Assembly: GCA_046340555.1 (NCBI GenBank)
Contig: JBKDSL010000085.1
Location: 1-6,880 of the forward strand
DNA length: 6,880 nucleotides
Direction of reading: 5' to 3'
From: JALRAP01 sp046340555
GTDB lineage: Bacteria; Bacteroidota; Bacteroidia; AKYH767-A; OLB10
The position numbers were made by a program, and so were the translations under genes. Numbering within the stretch: position 1 is the stretch's first letter; every line of letters starts with the position of its first letter. Positions 1-6,641 of this stretch are shown in pieces. The notes below the pieces were generated by a model. It was not told where the DNA came from, searched no databases, and saw only the letters and a list, made by a program, of their open reading frames with translations.

Positions 1-36
1 TTGCTATTGTCGAGCTTAGGAACTTTGCGATTTGTG

Positions 37-411
37 ATGTACAATGAGGCCCATCCATTGGCCAATGCCATTCGACAATTAGAGCTCACCAATGCAAAGG
101 ATGTTGGCATATTATATGAAAAAATCAAACAATCTGAAGAAGGCGATATACTTCGATTAAACTTGGATGAGGAGATTTTGATTTATACCTCCATGGACAT
201 TACCTGCAAGGCTTACATGACGGATCTGGGTGATGCCTTGAGGAAGTTAAATGAGCCTGGGATTAAAAAGGGAGAACCAGGATTTACAGAAATTCGAAGC
301 ACCATTCTGAAGGGCTGCGAAATTGTAATGGAAGGCATGCGCAGCTCTTTTGCAGACGAAGAAAATTTTGAAGAGCGAGTGGATGTGTTGGAGCAATTTG
401 TACTGGTCTGA
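37..411 (+). CDS. hypothetical protein, 124 aa (start uncertain, possibly partial)
   Basis: I do not recognise the family. The frame is open from the first base of the window, so the protein may begin upstream; the first ATG, at 37, gives 124 residues starting MYNEAHPLAN and is my preferred start. The protein is soluble-looking and rich in acidic and charged residues, with no signal peptide or membrane segment. It seems to alternate helices (HPLANAIRQLE; DLGDALRKLNE; a charged C-terminal helix DEENFEERVDVLEQF) with a short strand-like stretch EEILIYTSMDI. A weak -7-like GAACTTTG at 20-27 (one mismatch to TAnnTTTG) lies just before the ATG; it would give an almost leaderless message and supports this start only weakly. 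Its TGA stop is directly followed by the stop of the convergent gene. No function can be proposed. Confidence 0.65.
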   Translation: MYNEAHPLANAIRQLELTNAKDVGILYEKIKQSEEGDILRLNLDEEILIYTSMDITCKAYMTDLGDALRKLNEPGIKKGEPGFTEIRSTILKGCEIVMEGMRSSFADEENFEERVDVLEQFVLV

Positions 412-1125
412 TCAGATCCAACCGTTCAACTTATAATAAGCTAGAGCAAATGCTTCTCTGATGCAGATGATTTCTAGTTTCAAATAATTCCAAAAGTCAT
501 AACGTAATCCGTCGCTAGACGATACATCTGGCACATAGGAACGACCTCCAATTTTATGGAAATCATAGTCCATTTCTAGAAACATGGCATTTTCGAAAGC
601 GGGAACCGCAAAGACCTTTTCGTAACCAACTTTATTAAATGTCAAAACGCTGCGCCGCATGTTTTCGGGTGCTGTAACCAAGGCCAATGTTGATTTCTTG
701 TTCTGTAAAATAGTTGAAAGCGCTAAAACTTGGGCTCGGGTATTGGTGCCTTCGTGAGAAAATGAGATTCTTGATACATCAACACCGCAACCAACCAAAA
801 AAAGAGCCATTTGGTTTGCAACCGAAGTATCGGGAGGGTGTGCAATCACCAACTTCGCGCCAGGAAACTCATTAGCCAACTGAGAGCAATAATAGAGTCG
901 AATGAGATTGGATTCGGAAGGCATACCACCTCCGCCAAGCATCACGATATGCGAAGGTTGAATTTGGGTATCTGTTTGCATGCTTTCGCCTAGCCATCTA
1001 TGCCAATAAAATGGCAATGAGGTGAATGACAATGCCAACATCATGACAAAAACACACCCACAAGTAAAAAGTGCAAATTTTAAAATTCGGACGATAAACC
1101 TGATAGCCTTATTAAGTGTTTCCAT
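412..1125 (-). CDS. YdcF/SanA-like DUF218 (ElyC/SanA/YdcF) membrane-anchored protein
   Basis: The protein has 237 residues. An N-terminal hydrophobic segment (about residues 11-38, after a basic start METLNKAIRF) acts as a membrane anchor or uncleaved signal, so the main domain should face the periplasm. DUF218 landmarks follow: the first strand and glycine loop HIVMLGGGG (59-67), EGTNTRAQ (125-132, the usual S-x-NT-x-x-N region), VTAPENMRRS (150-159, normally VTS-x-x-H-M-x-R-A) and a C-terminal LRYDFWNYLKLE...YYKLNGWI tail common in longer YdcF-like proteins. In the third motif a histidine often seen in the family appears as Glu/Asn here. Family members SanA and ElyC of E. coli are linked to envelope integrity; the biochemical activity is not settled. 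The frame runs open back to 1305, but that would overlap the signal-peptide region of the divergent gene, so the start at 1125, just before the membrane segment, is preferred. I see no clear Shine-Dalgarno sequence. Confidence 0.85.
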   Translation of the reverse strand: METLNKAIRFIVRILKFALFTCGCVFVMMLALSFTSLPFYWHRWLGESMQTDTQIQPSHIVMLGGGGMPSESNLIRLYYCSQLANEFPGAKLVIAHPPDTSVANQMALFLVGCGVDVSRISFSHEGTNTRAQVLALSTILQNKKSTLALVTAPENMRRSVLTFNKVGYEKVFAVPAFENAMFLEMDYDFHKIGGRSYVPDVSSSDGLRYDFWNYLKLEIICIREAFALAYYKLNGWI

Positions 1126-1180
1126 AACCAATTTAAATTTCAGACCAATTGGATTCAGGTAATTACATTTGTAAAAGTAT
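1126..1180. promoter_or_regulatory. Divergent intergenic promoter region
   Basis: These 55 bases separate the divergent DUF218 and PIG-L genes, so both promoters should lie here or just inside the flanking genes. The region is AT-rich and contains the 8-base palindrome CCAATTGG at 1145-1152. The forward -7 element is listed separately. For the reverse gene I find only a poor -7 match (TAAATTGG, complement of 1128-1135) too close to its ATG, so its promoter is unresolved. Confidence 0.4.
1164..1171 (+). promoter_or_regulatory. Bacteroidota -7 promoter element for the PIG-L gene
   Basis: TACATTTG matches the Bacteroidota primary sigma -7 consensus TAnnTTTG at every defined base. A partial -33 element, TTTC at 1138-1141 (consensus TTTG), lies 22 bases upstream, slightly longer than the usual spacing. 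Transcription would start a few bases after 1171, which puts the start site almost at the ATG at 1181 and implies a leaderless or very short 5' leader. Confidence 0.5.
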
Positions 1181-3667
1181 ATGAAAAAGTCTGCCCAACA
1201 TCTATTTGCCGTCATATTGTGCTCACTGCTCCCCTGCATTTCAAAGGCACAAACAAAGACGTCGACATCATCTGAGATTTTACTGTCTTTGGAAAAATTG
1301 AACACATTGGGCTCTGTGCTCTATGTTGCGGCTCATCCCGATGACGAAAACACAAGGCTTCTATCCTATTTAGCATCAGAAAAAAAATTCCGAACTGTTT
1401 ATATTTCCCTGACTAGAGGTGAAGGCGGACAAAACCTCATCAGTGAGGAAATCGGTTTGCCTTTGGGAATGATCCGCACCCGTGAGTTGATGGGCGCTAG
1501 AAAAGTTGATGGAGCCGAACAAACTTTCGGCAGCTGCGATGATTTCGGATATTCAAAATCATCTGACGAAACGATGCGAATCTGGAATAAGGAAGACGCC
1601 CTTCGCGACTTGGTCTGGGCAATCAGAAAATACAGACCGGATGTCATCATCAATCGTTTCCCTACCAACAAGGATGCAGGTCACGGACATCACTCAGCCT
1701 CTGCTTTACTGGCTATCGAAGCATTCAGATTGGCTGCCGACCCTAAATCATTTCCTGATCAACTTGCGTTTGTGGAAACATGGGAGGCTAAACGTATCTT
1801 CCAAAATACTTTCAACAACCGGAATCTTCCAGACTCTGCCTATGCGGGGCAACTGAAAATCGATGTAGGTCTTTTCAATCCGTTGCTAGGAAAATCCCAT
1901 GGAGAGATTTCAGCCAATAGCCGGAGCATGCATAAAAGTCAGGGTTTTGGAGTGATGAGCCAAAGAGGTGGCTTAAATGAGTATTTCAAGAAAATTGATG
2001 GCGACACTGCAGTATCAGATGTGTTTGCCAATATACCCACAGGATGGGAACGTGTTCAAGGTGGAAACCGCATCAAATCGGCCATTGACAAAATCATCAA
2101 GGAATTCGACGTGCGAAACCCGTCGAAATCTATTGAGCAACTCGTCAAGTTACTGCCCATGATACGTAACAGCAGCGATCCGTATTGGAAATCGGTCAAG
2201 GAACAAGAGTTGCTTGAAATCATCAAGGCCTGTGCTGGTTTGTGGTTCGAGGTTTCCACAAACAGGTACAAAGCCATACCTGGAGATACGATGGGTATTA
2301 CCATTGCGGCTGTTACCAGGTCGCTTTCAGGCCTGACGCTCAAAAACATTCGATATAACGGTTTAGATACAGCCTTGTCGAAGGCAATGAACCCAAACGA
2401 AATGTTACTGTCAAAAAGCAGCATCACCATTTCACCAAACAGCTCTTGCTGCAACCCTTATTTCCTAGAACCTACGACACGGAAACAACTGCCGCAATTA
2501 GGTCTTGCATGGAACGAGGATCCACTTCAAGCTGTTTTCATATTTGAATTCAACGGAGTGCAATTGACCTATAAAGTGCCATTCACATACAAATGGGTGG
2601 ATCCTGTAAAGGGTGAGTGTCATAGACCAATTGAGATTGTGCCTTTGGTATCTATAGCAGCCAATGCCCCTGTGGCCATTTCAAACAAGGGCGCATTAAT
2701 TCGTGTCACATTCGATATTACTTCAGAAAAAGATTCGACACAGGGTGTAGTAAAGCCTTTGCCACCTTCGGGCTGGAGTTGTATAACCGACTCCATTGTT
2801 TTCAAAACATTGGAGAGAGGGAAACCTGTCTCCGTAACTTTCACACTCACTCCTCCATCGCCCACCGACCTTATGTTAACAGCAGACATTCAAAAAGGCA
2901 ATAGCATGAAAGCTTACGCCATTGTAAGTGGAAAAGAATACCGGCACACAGTGAAAAACATCCAACATGACCATATCCCTGCGATTGTTTATCTAGAAGA
3001 CGCCTCTATGAAATTGGTGGCGACTTCATTTGAATCGAAGGCCAAAAGAATTGGCTATATTCCTGGGGCGGGAGATGATGTGGCAAAATGCTTAAGCCTC
3101 GCAGGCTTTCAAGTGGATGTGTTGGATGGCAAAACCATCCTAAATGGATCATTATCCAACTATGATGCCATCGTTACCGGTATCCGCGCTTACAACACCA
3201 ATGATGAAATCGGAACTTGGCAGTCCAATCTAATGCAATATGTTGAAAACGGAGGCACGTTGGTGGTTCAATACAACACCAACAATTTTCTTGGTGGAGT
3301 GAAATCTACCATGGGACCCTTCCCATTCAAAATCACACGTGACCGCGTTACAGAGGAAGATGCCCATCCAACATTCAACATCCCCAACCATCCATTGTTG
3401 AATTATCCAAACCAAATAACCAAATCAGATTTCGACCATTGGGTACAAGAGCGTGGACTATACTTTGCAGGGGAGACATCACTGGAATACAGCAAACCCA
3501 TTTCCTGGAACGACCAAGACGAAAAACCACTAGATGGCTCTATCATCTACGCAAAAAAAGGAAAAGGACAGTTCATCTACACGGGCATTTCATTCTTCCG
3601 ACAATTGCCAGCAGGTGTTCCTGGAGCGTATAGGTTGATGGTAAACCTGTTAAATAATGACAAGTAA
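1181..3667 (+). CDS. Secreted PIG-L/LmbE-family deacetylase with C-terminal glutaminase-like domain
   Basis: The protein has 828 residues. A Sec signal peptide (MKK start, hydrophobic core 8-20, likely cleavage SKA|QT after residue 23) exports it. The PIG-L deacetylase domain spans about 45-260, with the zinc and catalytic motif AHPDDE at 51-56 and the second metal motif HGHH at 168-171. PIG-L family enzymes remove N-acetyl groups from GlcNAc-type substrates. A linker region follows, then a beta-sandwich-like part (about 490-570, with GALIRVTFDI, PPSGW and VTFTLTPP, resembling NEW3-type domains). Last comes an alpha/beta class I glutaminase-like or ThuA-like domain from about 620 to the end (KRIGYIPGAGDDV, YDAIVTGIRAYN, ENGGTLVVQYNT, GQFIYTGISFFRQLP). 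I see no Cys-His-Glu triad in it, so it probably binds a ligand or structural partner. This three-part build is common in Bacteroidota. The ATG at 1181 is fixed by the signal peptide. The natural substrate is unknown; an amino-sugar glycan outside the cytoplasm is my inference. The symporter lies downstream on the same strand. Confidence 0.9.
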   Translation: MKKSAQHLFAVILCSLLPCISKAQTKTSTSSEILLSLEKLNTLGSVLYVAAHPDDENTRLLSYLASEKKFRTVYISLTRGEGGQNLISEEIGLPLGMIRTRELMGARKVDGAEQTFGSCDDFGYSKSSDETMRIWNKEDALRDLVWAIRKYRPDVIINRFPTNKDAGHGHHSASALLAIEAFRLAADPKSFPDQLAFVETWEAKRIFQNTFNNRNLPDSAYAGQLKIDVGLFNPLLGKSHGEISANSRSMHKSQGFGVMSQRGGLNEYFKKIDGDTAVSDVFANIPTGWERVQGGNRIKSAIDKIIKEFDVRNPSKSIEQLVKLLPMIRNSSDPYWKSVKEQELLEIIKACAGLWFEVSTNRYKAIPGDTMGITIAAVTRSLSGLTLKNIRYNGLDTALSKAMNPNEMLLSKSSITISPNSSCCNPYFLEPTTRKQLPQLGLAWNEDPLQAVFIFEFNGVQLTYKVPFTYKWVDPVKGECHRPIEIVPLVSIAANAPVAISNKGALIRVTFDITSEKDSTQGVVKPLPPSGWSCITDSIVFKTLERGKPVSVTFTLTPPSPTDLMLTADIQKGNSMKAYAIVSGKEYRHTVKNIQHDHIPAIVYLEDASMKLVATSFESKAKRIGYIPGAGDDVAKCLSLAGFQVDVLDGKTILNGSLSNYDAIVTGIRAYNTNDEIGTWQSNLMQYVENGGTLVVQYNTNNFLGGVKSTMGPFPFKITRDRVTEEDAHPTFNIPNHPLLNYPNQITKSDFDHWVQERGLYFAGETSLEYSKPISWNDQDEKPLDGSIIYAKKGKGQFIYTGISFFRQLPAGVPGAYRLMVNLLNNDK

Positions 3668-3679
3668 CAAGTGACAAGC
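3659..3679 (+). repeat. Three tandem 7-base repeats overlapping a stop codon
   Basis: GACAAGT, AACAAGT and GACAAGC follow each other directly. The first copy encodes the last two residues (Asp-Lys) and the first base of the TAA stop of the PIG-L gene; the other two fall in the intergenic space. This may be a small slippage-prone repeat. Confidence 0.6.
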
Positions 3680-3802
3680 GCCGCCATTAGCCTGTCCGAT
3701 AGCTACCGTACGAAGTGTGAGAAGTGATTTTGAATCTTAATATTGAAAACCATTTTCCAAGTAAATTATAATACATTACTTTATATATTAAAATCTATCT
3801 AC
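3668..3802. other. Intergenic region between deacetylase and micro-ORF
   Basis: These 135 bases hold the end of the heptamer repeat, a near-palindrome CGATAGCTACCG at 3697-3708 (one mismatch), and then a strongly AT-rich stretch (about 3735-3800) ahead of the micro-ORF. I find no hairpin with a T-tract, so nothing here clearly ends transcription from the deacetylase gene. I also find no full TAnnTTTG element; TAATATTG, inside 3738-3748, is one base off but lacks a properly spaced -33. The symporter operon may therefore be read through from upstream, use a weak promoter, or both. Confidence 0.4.
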
Positions 3803-3913
3803 ATGTCAACCCCGCCCCCTATTGGTACTTGGAAAAAATGGTATTGGCTTGTAGCTGGATTTCTGGTCATACAGATCATGATTTATTACATCATCACCAA
3901 GACATACGCATGA
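3803..3913 (+). CDS. 36-aa single-span membrane micro-protein, coupled to symporter
   Basis: This short frame encodes 36 residues. It begins MSTPPPIGTWKKWYWLVAG, with a proline-rich cytosolic-type head, two lysines before an aromatic belt (W10, W13, Y14, W15), one hydrophobic span (about 16-31, LVAGFLVIQIMIYYII) and a short polar tail TKTYA. The positive-inside rule places the N-terminus in the cytoplasm. Its TGA overlaps the symporter ATG as ATGA (3910-3913), a classic translational-coupling arrangement, and no other start gives the symporter a sensible N-terminus. Other symporters of this superfamily are known to have small membrane partners encoded directly upstream (DUF485/YjcH before ActP, also DUF4212 and DUF3311), so an accessory-subunit role is a reasonable inference. 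I cannot assign it to a named family. There is no clear Shine-Dalgarno site before the ATG; the leader is AT-rich, as usual in this phylum. Confidence 0.78.
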   Translation: MSTPPPIGTWKKWYWLVAGFLVIQIMIYYIITKTYA

Positions 3914-5607
3914 GTATTCTGGATTGGCTTGTACTGATTTCAACGTTGGTATTCATCACCGTCTACGGCATCTATAAAAGTCGGGGAAGTAAAAACATTG
4001 AAGGATATCTACTAGGCAACCATTCAATGCCTTGGTATGCCATTGGACTATCCATCATGGCTACACAAGCAAGTGCCATCACTTTCTTATCGGCACCTGG
4101 ACAAGCCTTCACTGATGGCATGCGTTTTTTGCAGTTTTACCTAGGACTGCCTTTGGCTATGATTGTGTTGAGCGTTACAGTTGTGCCATTGTTTCACCGT
4201 ATGAAAATCTATACGGCCTACGAATATTTGGAAAACCGTTTCGATTACAAGACGCGAGCGTTGGGAGCATTACTCTTTTTGATACAACGCGGATTAGCTG
4301 CAGGGCTCACTATCTACGCACCTGCCATCATTCTTTCCAGCTTACTCGACTGGAACATCTATTGGACCAACATCTTTATCGGAGGAATTGTTGTTCTTTA
4401 TACAGTAGCAGGAGGAACCAAGGCCGTTAGCCATACCCAAATGGGACAAATGGCGATCATTTTTTCGGGAATCATCCTGGCTGCGTTTCTCATCTTCAGC
4501 ATGCTGCCCGACGTTTCATTCAACGAGGTGGTAACCATAGCAGGCAAAACCGGTAAAATGAACTTGGTTGATTTTTCATTTGACCTGCAGAATAAATACA
4601 ACGTATGGTCGGGACTGATAGGCGGCTTCTTTTTAGCGTTGGCCTATTTTGGCACTGACCAGTCGCAAGTGGGGCGTTACTTGGGAGGCAAATCGATTAC
4701 TGAATCAAGACTAGGACTATTGTTCAACGGACTAGTGAAAATACCAATGCAGCTTTTCATATTATTCATCGGAGCATTGCTTTATGTTTTCTACATTTTC
4801 CAACCTCAACCCGTATTCTTCAACAAAGTTGAAACAGAAAAGGTGATGGCTAGCAAATATGCTGAATCCTACATGCAGGTGCAAAGTGCTTTCGATCGCA
4901 ATAGGGAGTTAAAGGAGCAAGCTACAAAAGGGATGCTGGAATCGATAAGGTTGGATGATGAAAAGTCGGCAGAGCTGTATGCAGACACCCTCAAAAAATA
5001 CAACAAGAAAGCCGACGAACTCCGCCTAGAGGCTAAAGCTGTTTTGAAAAGGTCTGATGCTGACGCAGACACCAATGATACCAACTATGTTTTTCTACGG
5101 TTCGTAATTGATCATTTGCCGGAAGGCATTATCGGCCTACTCATTGCCGTGATCTTTGCCGCTTCCATGTCGTCAACTTCATCCGAGTTGAATGCCTTGG
5201 CGTCTACCAGTGTAGTGGATATATACAAAAGGGCCATCATAAAAGATAAGAGTGAAAAACACTATTTGGCTATATCCAAATGGTCAACGGTTTTGTGGGG
5301 TTGTTACGCCATATTGGTGGCCCAATTCGCAAATCAATTGGGAAGCCTTATAGAAGCCGTTAATGTATTGGGTTCGCTGTTTTATGGAACAATACTCGGA
5401 ATTTTCCTTACTGGATTCTACATAAAACGGGTAAATGGCCACGCAGTTTTCATAGCTGCATTGATTGCGGAGGCCGGGGTAATAGGATGTTATATGTTTA
5501 CCAACATTTCCTTCTTGTGGTACAACTTGGTTGGCTGTATATTGGTGACTGGTATCGGGCTTTTGATTTCCTTGTTTGGCGAAAACACAAAGGAATCGAC
5601 CACTTAA
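3910..5607 (+). CDS. Sodium:solute symporter (SSS/SLC5 family)
   Basis: The protein has 565 residues from the ATG at 3910. It is a multi-span inner-membrane transporter expected to use the Na+ gradient to take up a small solute. Family marks are the first span (WLVLISTLVFITVYGIY, 6-22), the unwound helix region MATQASAITFLSAPGQAF (about 48-65), the IYTAYEYLENRF segment after RMK, the VAGGTKAVSHTQMGQM loop, FGTDQSQVGRYLGGKS, and AASMSSTSSELNAL (about 417-430). The serines of the last motif correspond to the Na+-site helix of vSGLT-type carriers. Between two spans lies a charged, helix-rich insertion of about 90 residues (303-396), larger than the short loop of model symporters. An in-frame TTG at 3829 would add 27 residues with no hydrophobic character (histidine-rich, out of frame with the micro-ORF), so the ATGA-coupled start is preferred. 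The substrate is not readable; sugar, sialic acid, proline and carboxylate carriers all share this fold. A hairpin terminator follows the stop by six bases. Confidence 0.92.
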   Translation: MSILDWLVLISTLVFITVYGIYKSRGSKNIEGYLLGNHSMPWYAIGLSIMATQASAITFLSAPGQAFTDGMRFLQFYLGLPLAMIVLSVTVVPLFHRMKIYTAYEYLENRFDYKTRALGALLFLIQRGLAAGLTIYAPAIILSSLLDWNIYWTNIFIGGIVVLYTVAGGTKAVSHTQMGQMAIIFSGIILAAFLIFSMLPDVSFNEVVTIAGKTGKMNLVDFSFDLQNKYNVWSGLIGGFFLALAYFGTDQSQVGRYLGGKSITESRLGLLFNGLVKIPMQLFILFIGALLYVFYIFQPQPVFFNKVETEKVMASKYAESYMQVQSAFDRNRELKEQATKGMLESIRLDDEKSAELYADTLKKYNKKADELRLEAKAVLKRSDADADTNDTNYVFLRFVIDHLPEGIIGLLIAVIFAASMSSTSSELNALASTSVVDIYKRAIIKDKSEKHYLAISKWSTVLWGCYAILVAQFANQLGSLIEAVNVLGSLFYGTILGIFLTGFYIKRVNGHAVFIAALIAEAGVIGCYMFTNISFLWYNLVGCILVTGIGLLISLFGENTKESTT

Positions 5608-5613
5608 AAAAAG

Positions 5614-5638
5614 AGCCCCGCCGAAAATCGACGGGGCT
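5614..5638. terminator. Hairpin terminator between convergent genes
   Basis: AGCCCCG (5614-5620) pairs perfectly with CGGGGCT (5632-5638). After one C-A mismatch the stem continues with CGA/TCG, closing on an AAA loop. On the reverse strand the hairpin is followed by T, C and seven T residues (complement of 5606-5612), so it is a strong intrinsic terminator for the DUF2911 gene. On the forward strand only TTATCAATTT follows, so it would stop symporter transcripts less efficiently. Confidence 0.88.
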
Positions 5639-5663
5639 TATCAATTTATGAGGTAATGAAAAA

Positions 5664-6515
5664 TTATTTACGTCCTTTGGTTCCAGCATTTGGTTTCCAA
5701 TCAACTAGTGCCTTCTCCACGTCATCCTTATACCAGAAGTTGGAAGCTTGATCGCCAAGTTCCTTGGCTTTGAGTGCGAATCGATAAGCTTCAGTCATGT
5801 TTTTCATAGCTGCATAGATTTGTGCTTTGGTCCAATGATTAAACCAATCAGATTTTAATGCAATGGATTGATCAACATATGTCAATCCTTTTTCCAATTC
5901 TTTATTGTTGTCCAGATGGTAGCGAGCCGCTGAATTATAAACACGCCATGTTCTGGCCAACTCTTTAGAAATGCTTTCCAAAGCCTGGGCATCGGTGTCC
6001 AACATAACGGGAATCACCAATCGTGTACGTTCCCACTCCATCACAATCGTACCTTTAGAATCAGAGAAGTCAGAGAAATAAAACAACATCCGCTCGCGGA
6101 TTTCACAAGTAGTCGGCTTTACCATGAAGCGGACCTGATCGTCCTCTTTCTTATAGGAATCAACGGATGCATTCACATCCTTGTTCAGGATAACTGTGAA
6201 CTCTGATTGATTGGGAATGGTAAGCAAAGAATATTTTCCTTTAGGGATTTTATTACCCATGATGGTTACATCTCGACTAAAAGAGATTTTCGTAGCTGCA
6301 TTGGCACCGGTACGCCACAACTCGTTGTAAGGAACCAATCCTCCGAATACGGTCCTGCCTTTGGTTCCAGGGCTTGCATATTCAATAGTGATATCAGTTA
6401 AACCCATGGTTTGGGTAACTGAAGCAGCAGGTGAAGGCTGTGGCAGCTGCAGTTGTGCAAATGAACTTCCGCTGGCTAGCACCCATGCGGCAATAAAAAG
6501 GCTTTTGAATTTCAT
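5664..6515 (-). CDS. Secreted DUF2911 domain protein with TPR-like C-terminus
   Basis: The protein has 283 residues. A signal peptide (MKFKSLF start, hydrophobic core 5-15, likely cleavage SFA|QLQ after residue 20) sends it out of the cytoplasm. The DUF2911 domain follows (about 27-170) with its typical opening SPAASVTQTMGLTDITIEY, the signature KGRTVFGGLVPYNELWRTG (52-70), ANAATKISFS, then PKGKYSLLTIP (91-101) and FTVILNKD. The C-terminal third (about 180-275) is helical and reads like tetratricopeptide repeats (ALESISKELARTW; LEKGLTYVDQSIALK; FNHWTKAQIYAAMKNMTEAY; FALKAKELGD). DUF2911 proteins are frequent in Bacteroidota and have no established biochemical role, so none is offered here. 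A TTG ten codons upstream is also in frame, but it would put lysine- and proline-rich residues before the signal peptide; the ATG at 6515 is preferred. The gene converges on the symporter and shares its terminator. Confidence 0.92.
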   Translation of the reverse strand: MKFKSLFIAAWVLASGSSFAQLQLPQPSPAASVTQTMGLTDITIEYASPGTKGRTVFGGLVPYNELWRTGANAATKISFSRDVTIMGNKIPKGKYSLLTIPNQSEFTVILNKDVNASVDSYKKEDDQVRFMVKPTTCEIRERMLFYFSDFSDSKGTIVMEWERTRLVIPVMLDTDAQALESISKELARTWRVYNSAARYHLDNNKELEKGLTYVDQSIALKSDWFNHWTKAQIYAAMKNMTEAYRFALKAKELGDQASNFWYKDDVEKALVDWKPNAGTKGRK

Positions 6516-6555
6516 AATTGTTGGTTTAGTTGGTTTTGGTTTCAAGTTTATGAAA

Positions 6556-6588
6556 CAAGGTCACATTATAGGGAGTTTATTTCAAAAA
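6556..6588 (-). promoter_or_regulatory. Possible promoter of the DUF2911 gene
   Basis: On the reverse strand TTTTTG (complement of 6583-6588) is followed after 19 bases by TGACCTTG (complement of 6556-6563). Spacing and the -33 part fit the Bacteroidota TTTG-N19-21-TAnnTTTG pattern, but the -7 part has two mismatches at defined bases. It would give a leader of roughly 35 bases. Confidence 0.28.
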
Positions 6589-6641
6589 GCATATTTATAA
6601 AACTGATTTACAGTTGTTTAATTATTTTCTAATAAAAAGTG

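Noticed and set aside
1220..1240. Lipoprotein signal at Cys19 of the deacetylase (SLLPC)
   Set aside because: The residues before the cysteine do not match a lipobox (L-A/S-G/A-C), and a good ordinary cleavage site SKA|QT follows at residue 23.
1126..1305. N-terminal extension of the DUF218 gene to 1305 (60 extra residues)
   Set aside because: It would overlap the signal-peptide coding part of the divergent deacetylase and its promoter, and adds polar cysteine-rich sequence before a normal membrane-anchor start at 1125.
2056..2454. 132-codon reverse frame inside the deacetylase gene
   Set aside because: It lies fully antisense to a well-supported coding region, has no recognisable domain, and is explained as a shadow frame. 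The same applies to the smaller frames at 811-993, 1399-1671, 1506-1856, 2620-2889, 4398-4601 and 4869-5084.
3690..3712. Terminator after the deacetylase gene
   Set aside because: The near-palindrome CGATAGCTACCG has a mismatch, no loop-stem geometry and no T-tract.
6361..6600. Forward frame of 79 codons antisense to the DUF2911 signal peptide and upstream region
   Set aside because: It is opposite a clear signal peptide and domain start, and its protein shows no family features.
6601..6615. Inverted repeat AACTG-ATTTA-CAGTT as an operator
   Set aside because: The arms are only five bases in AT-rich DNA, which is expected by chance; no second site supports it.
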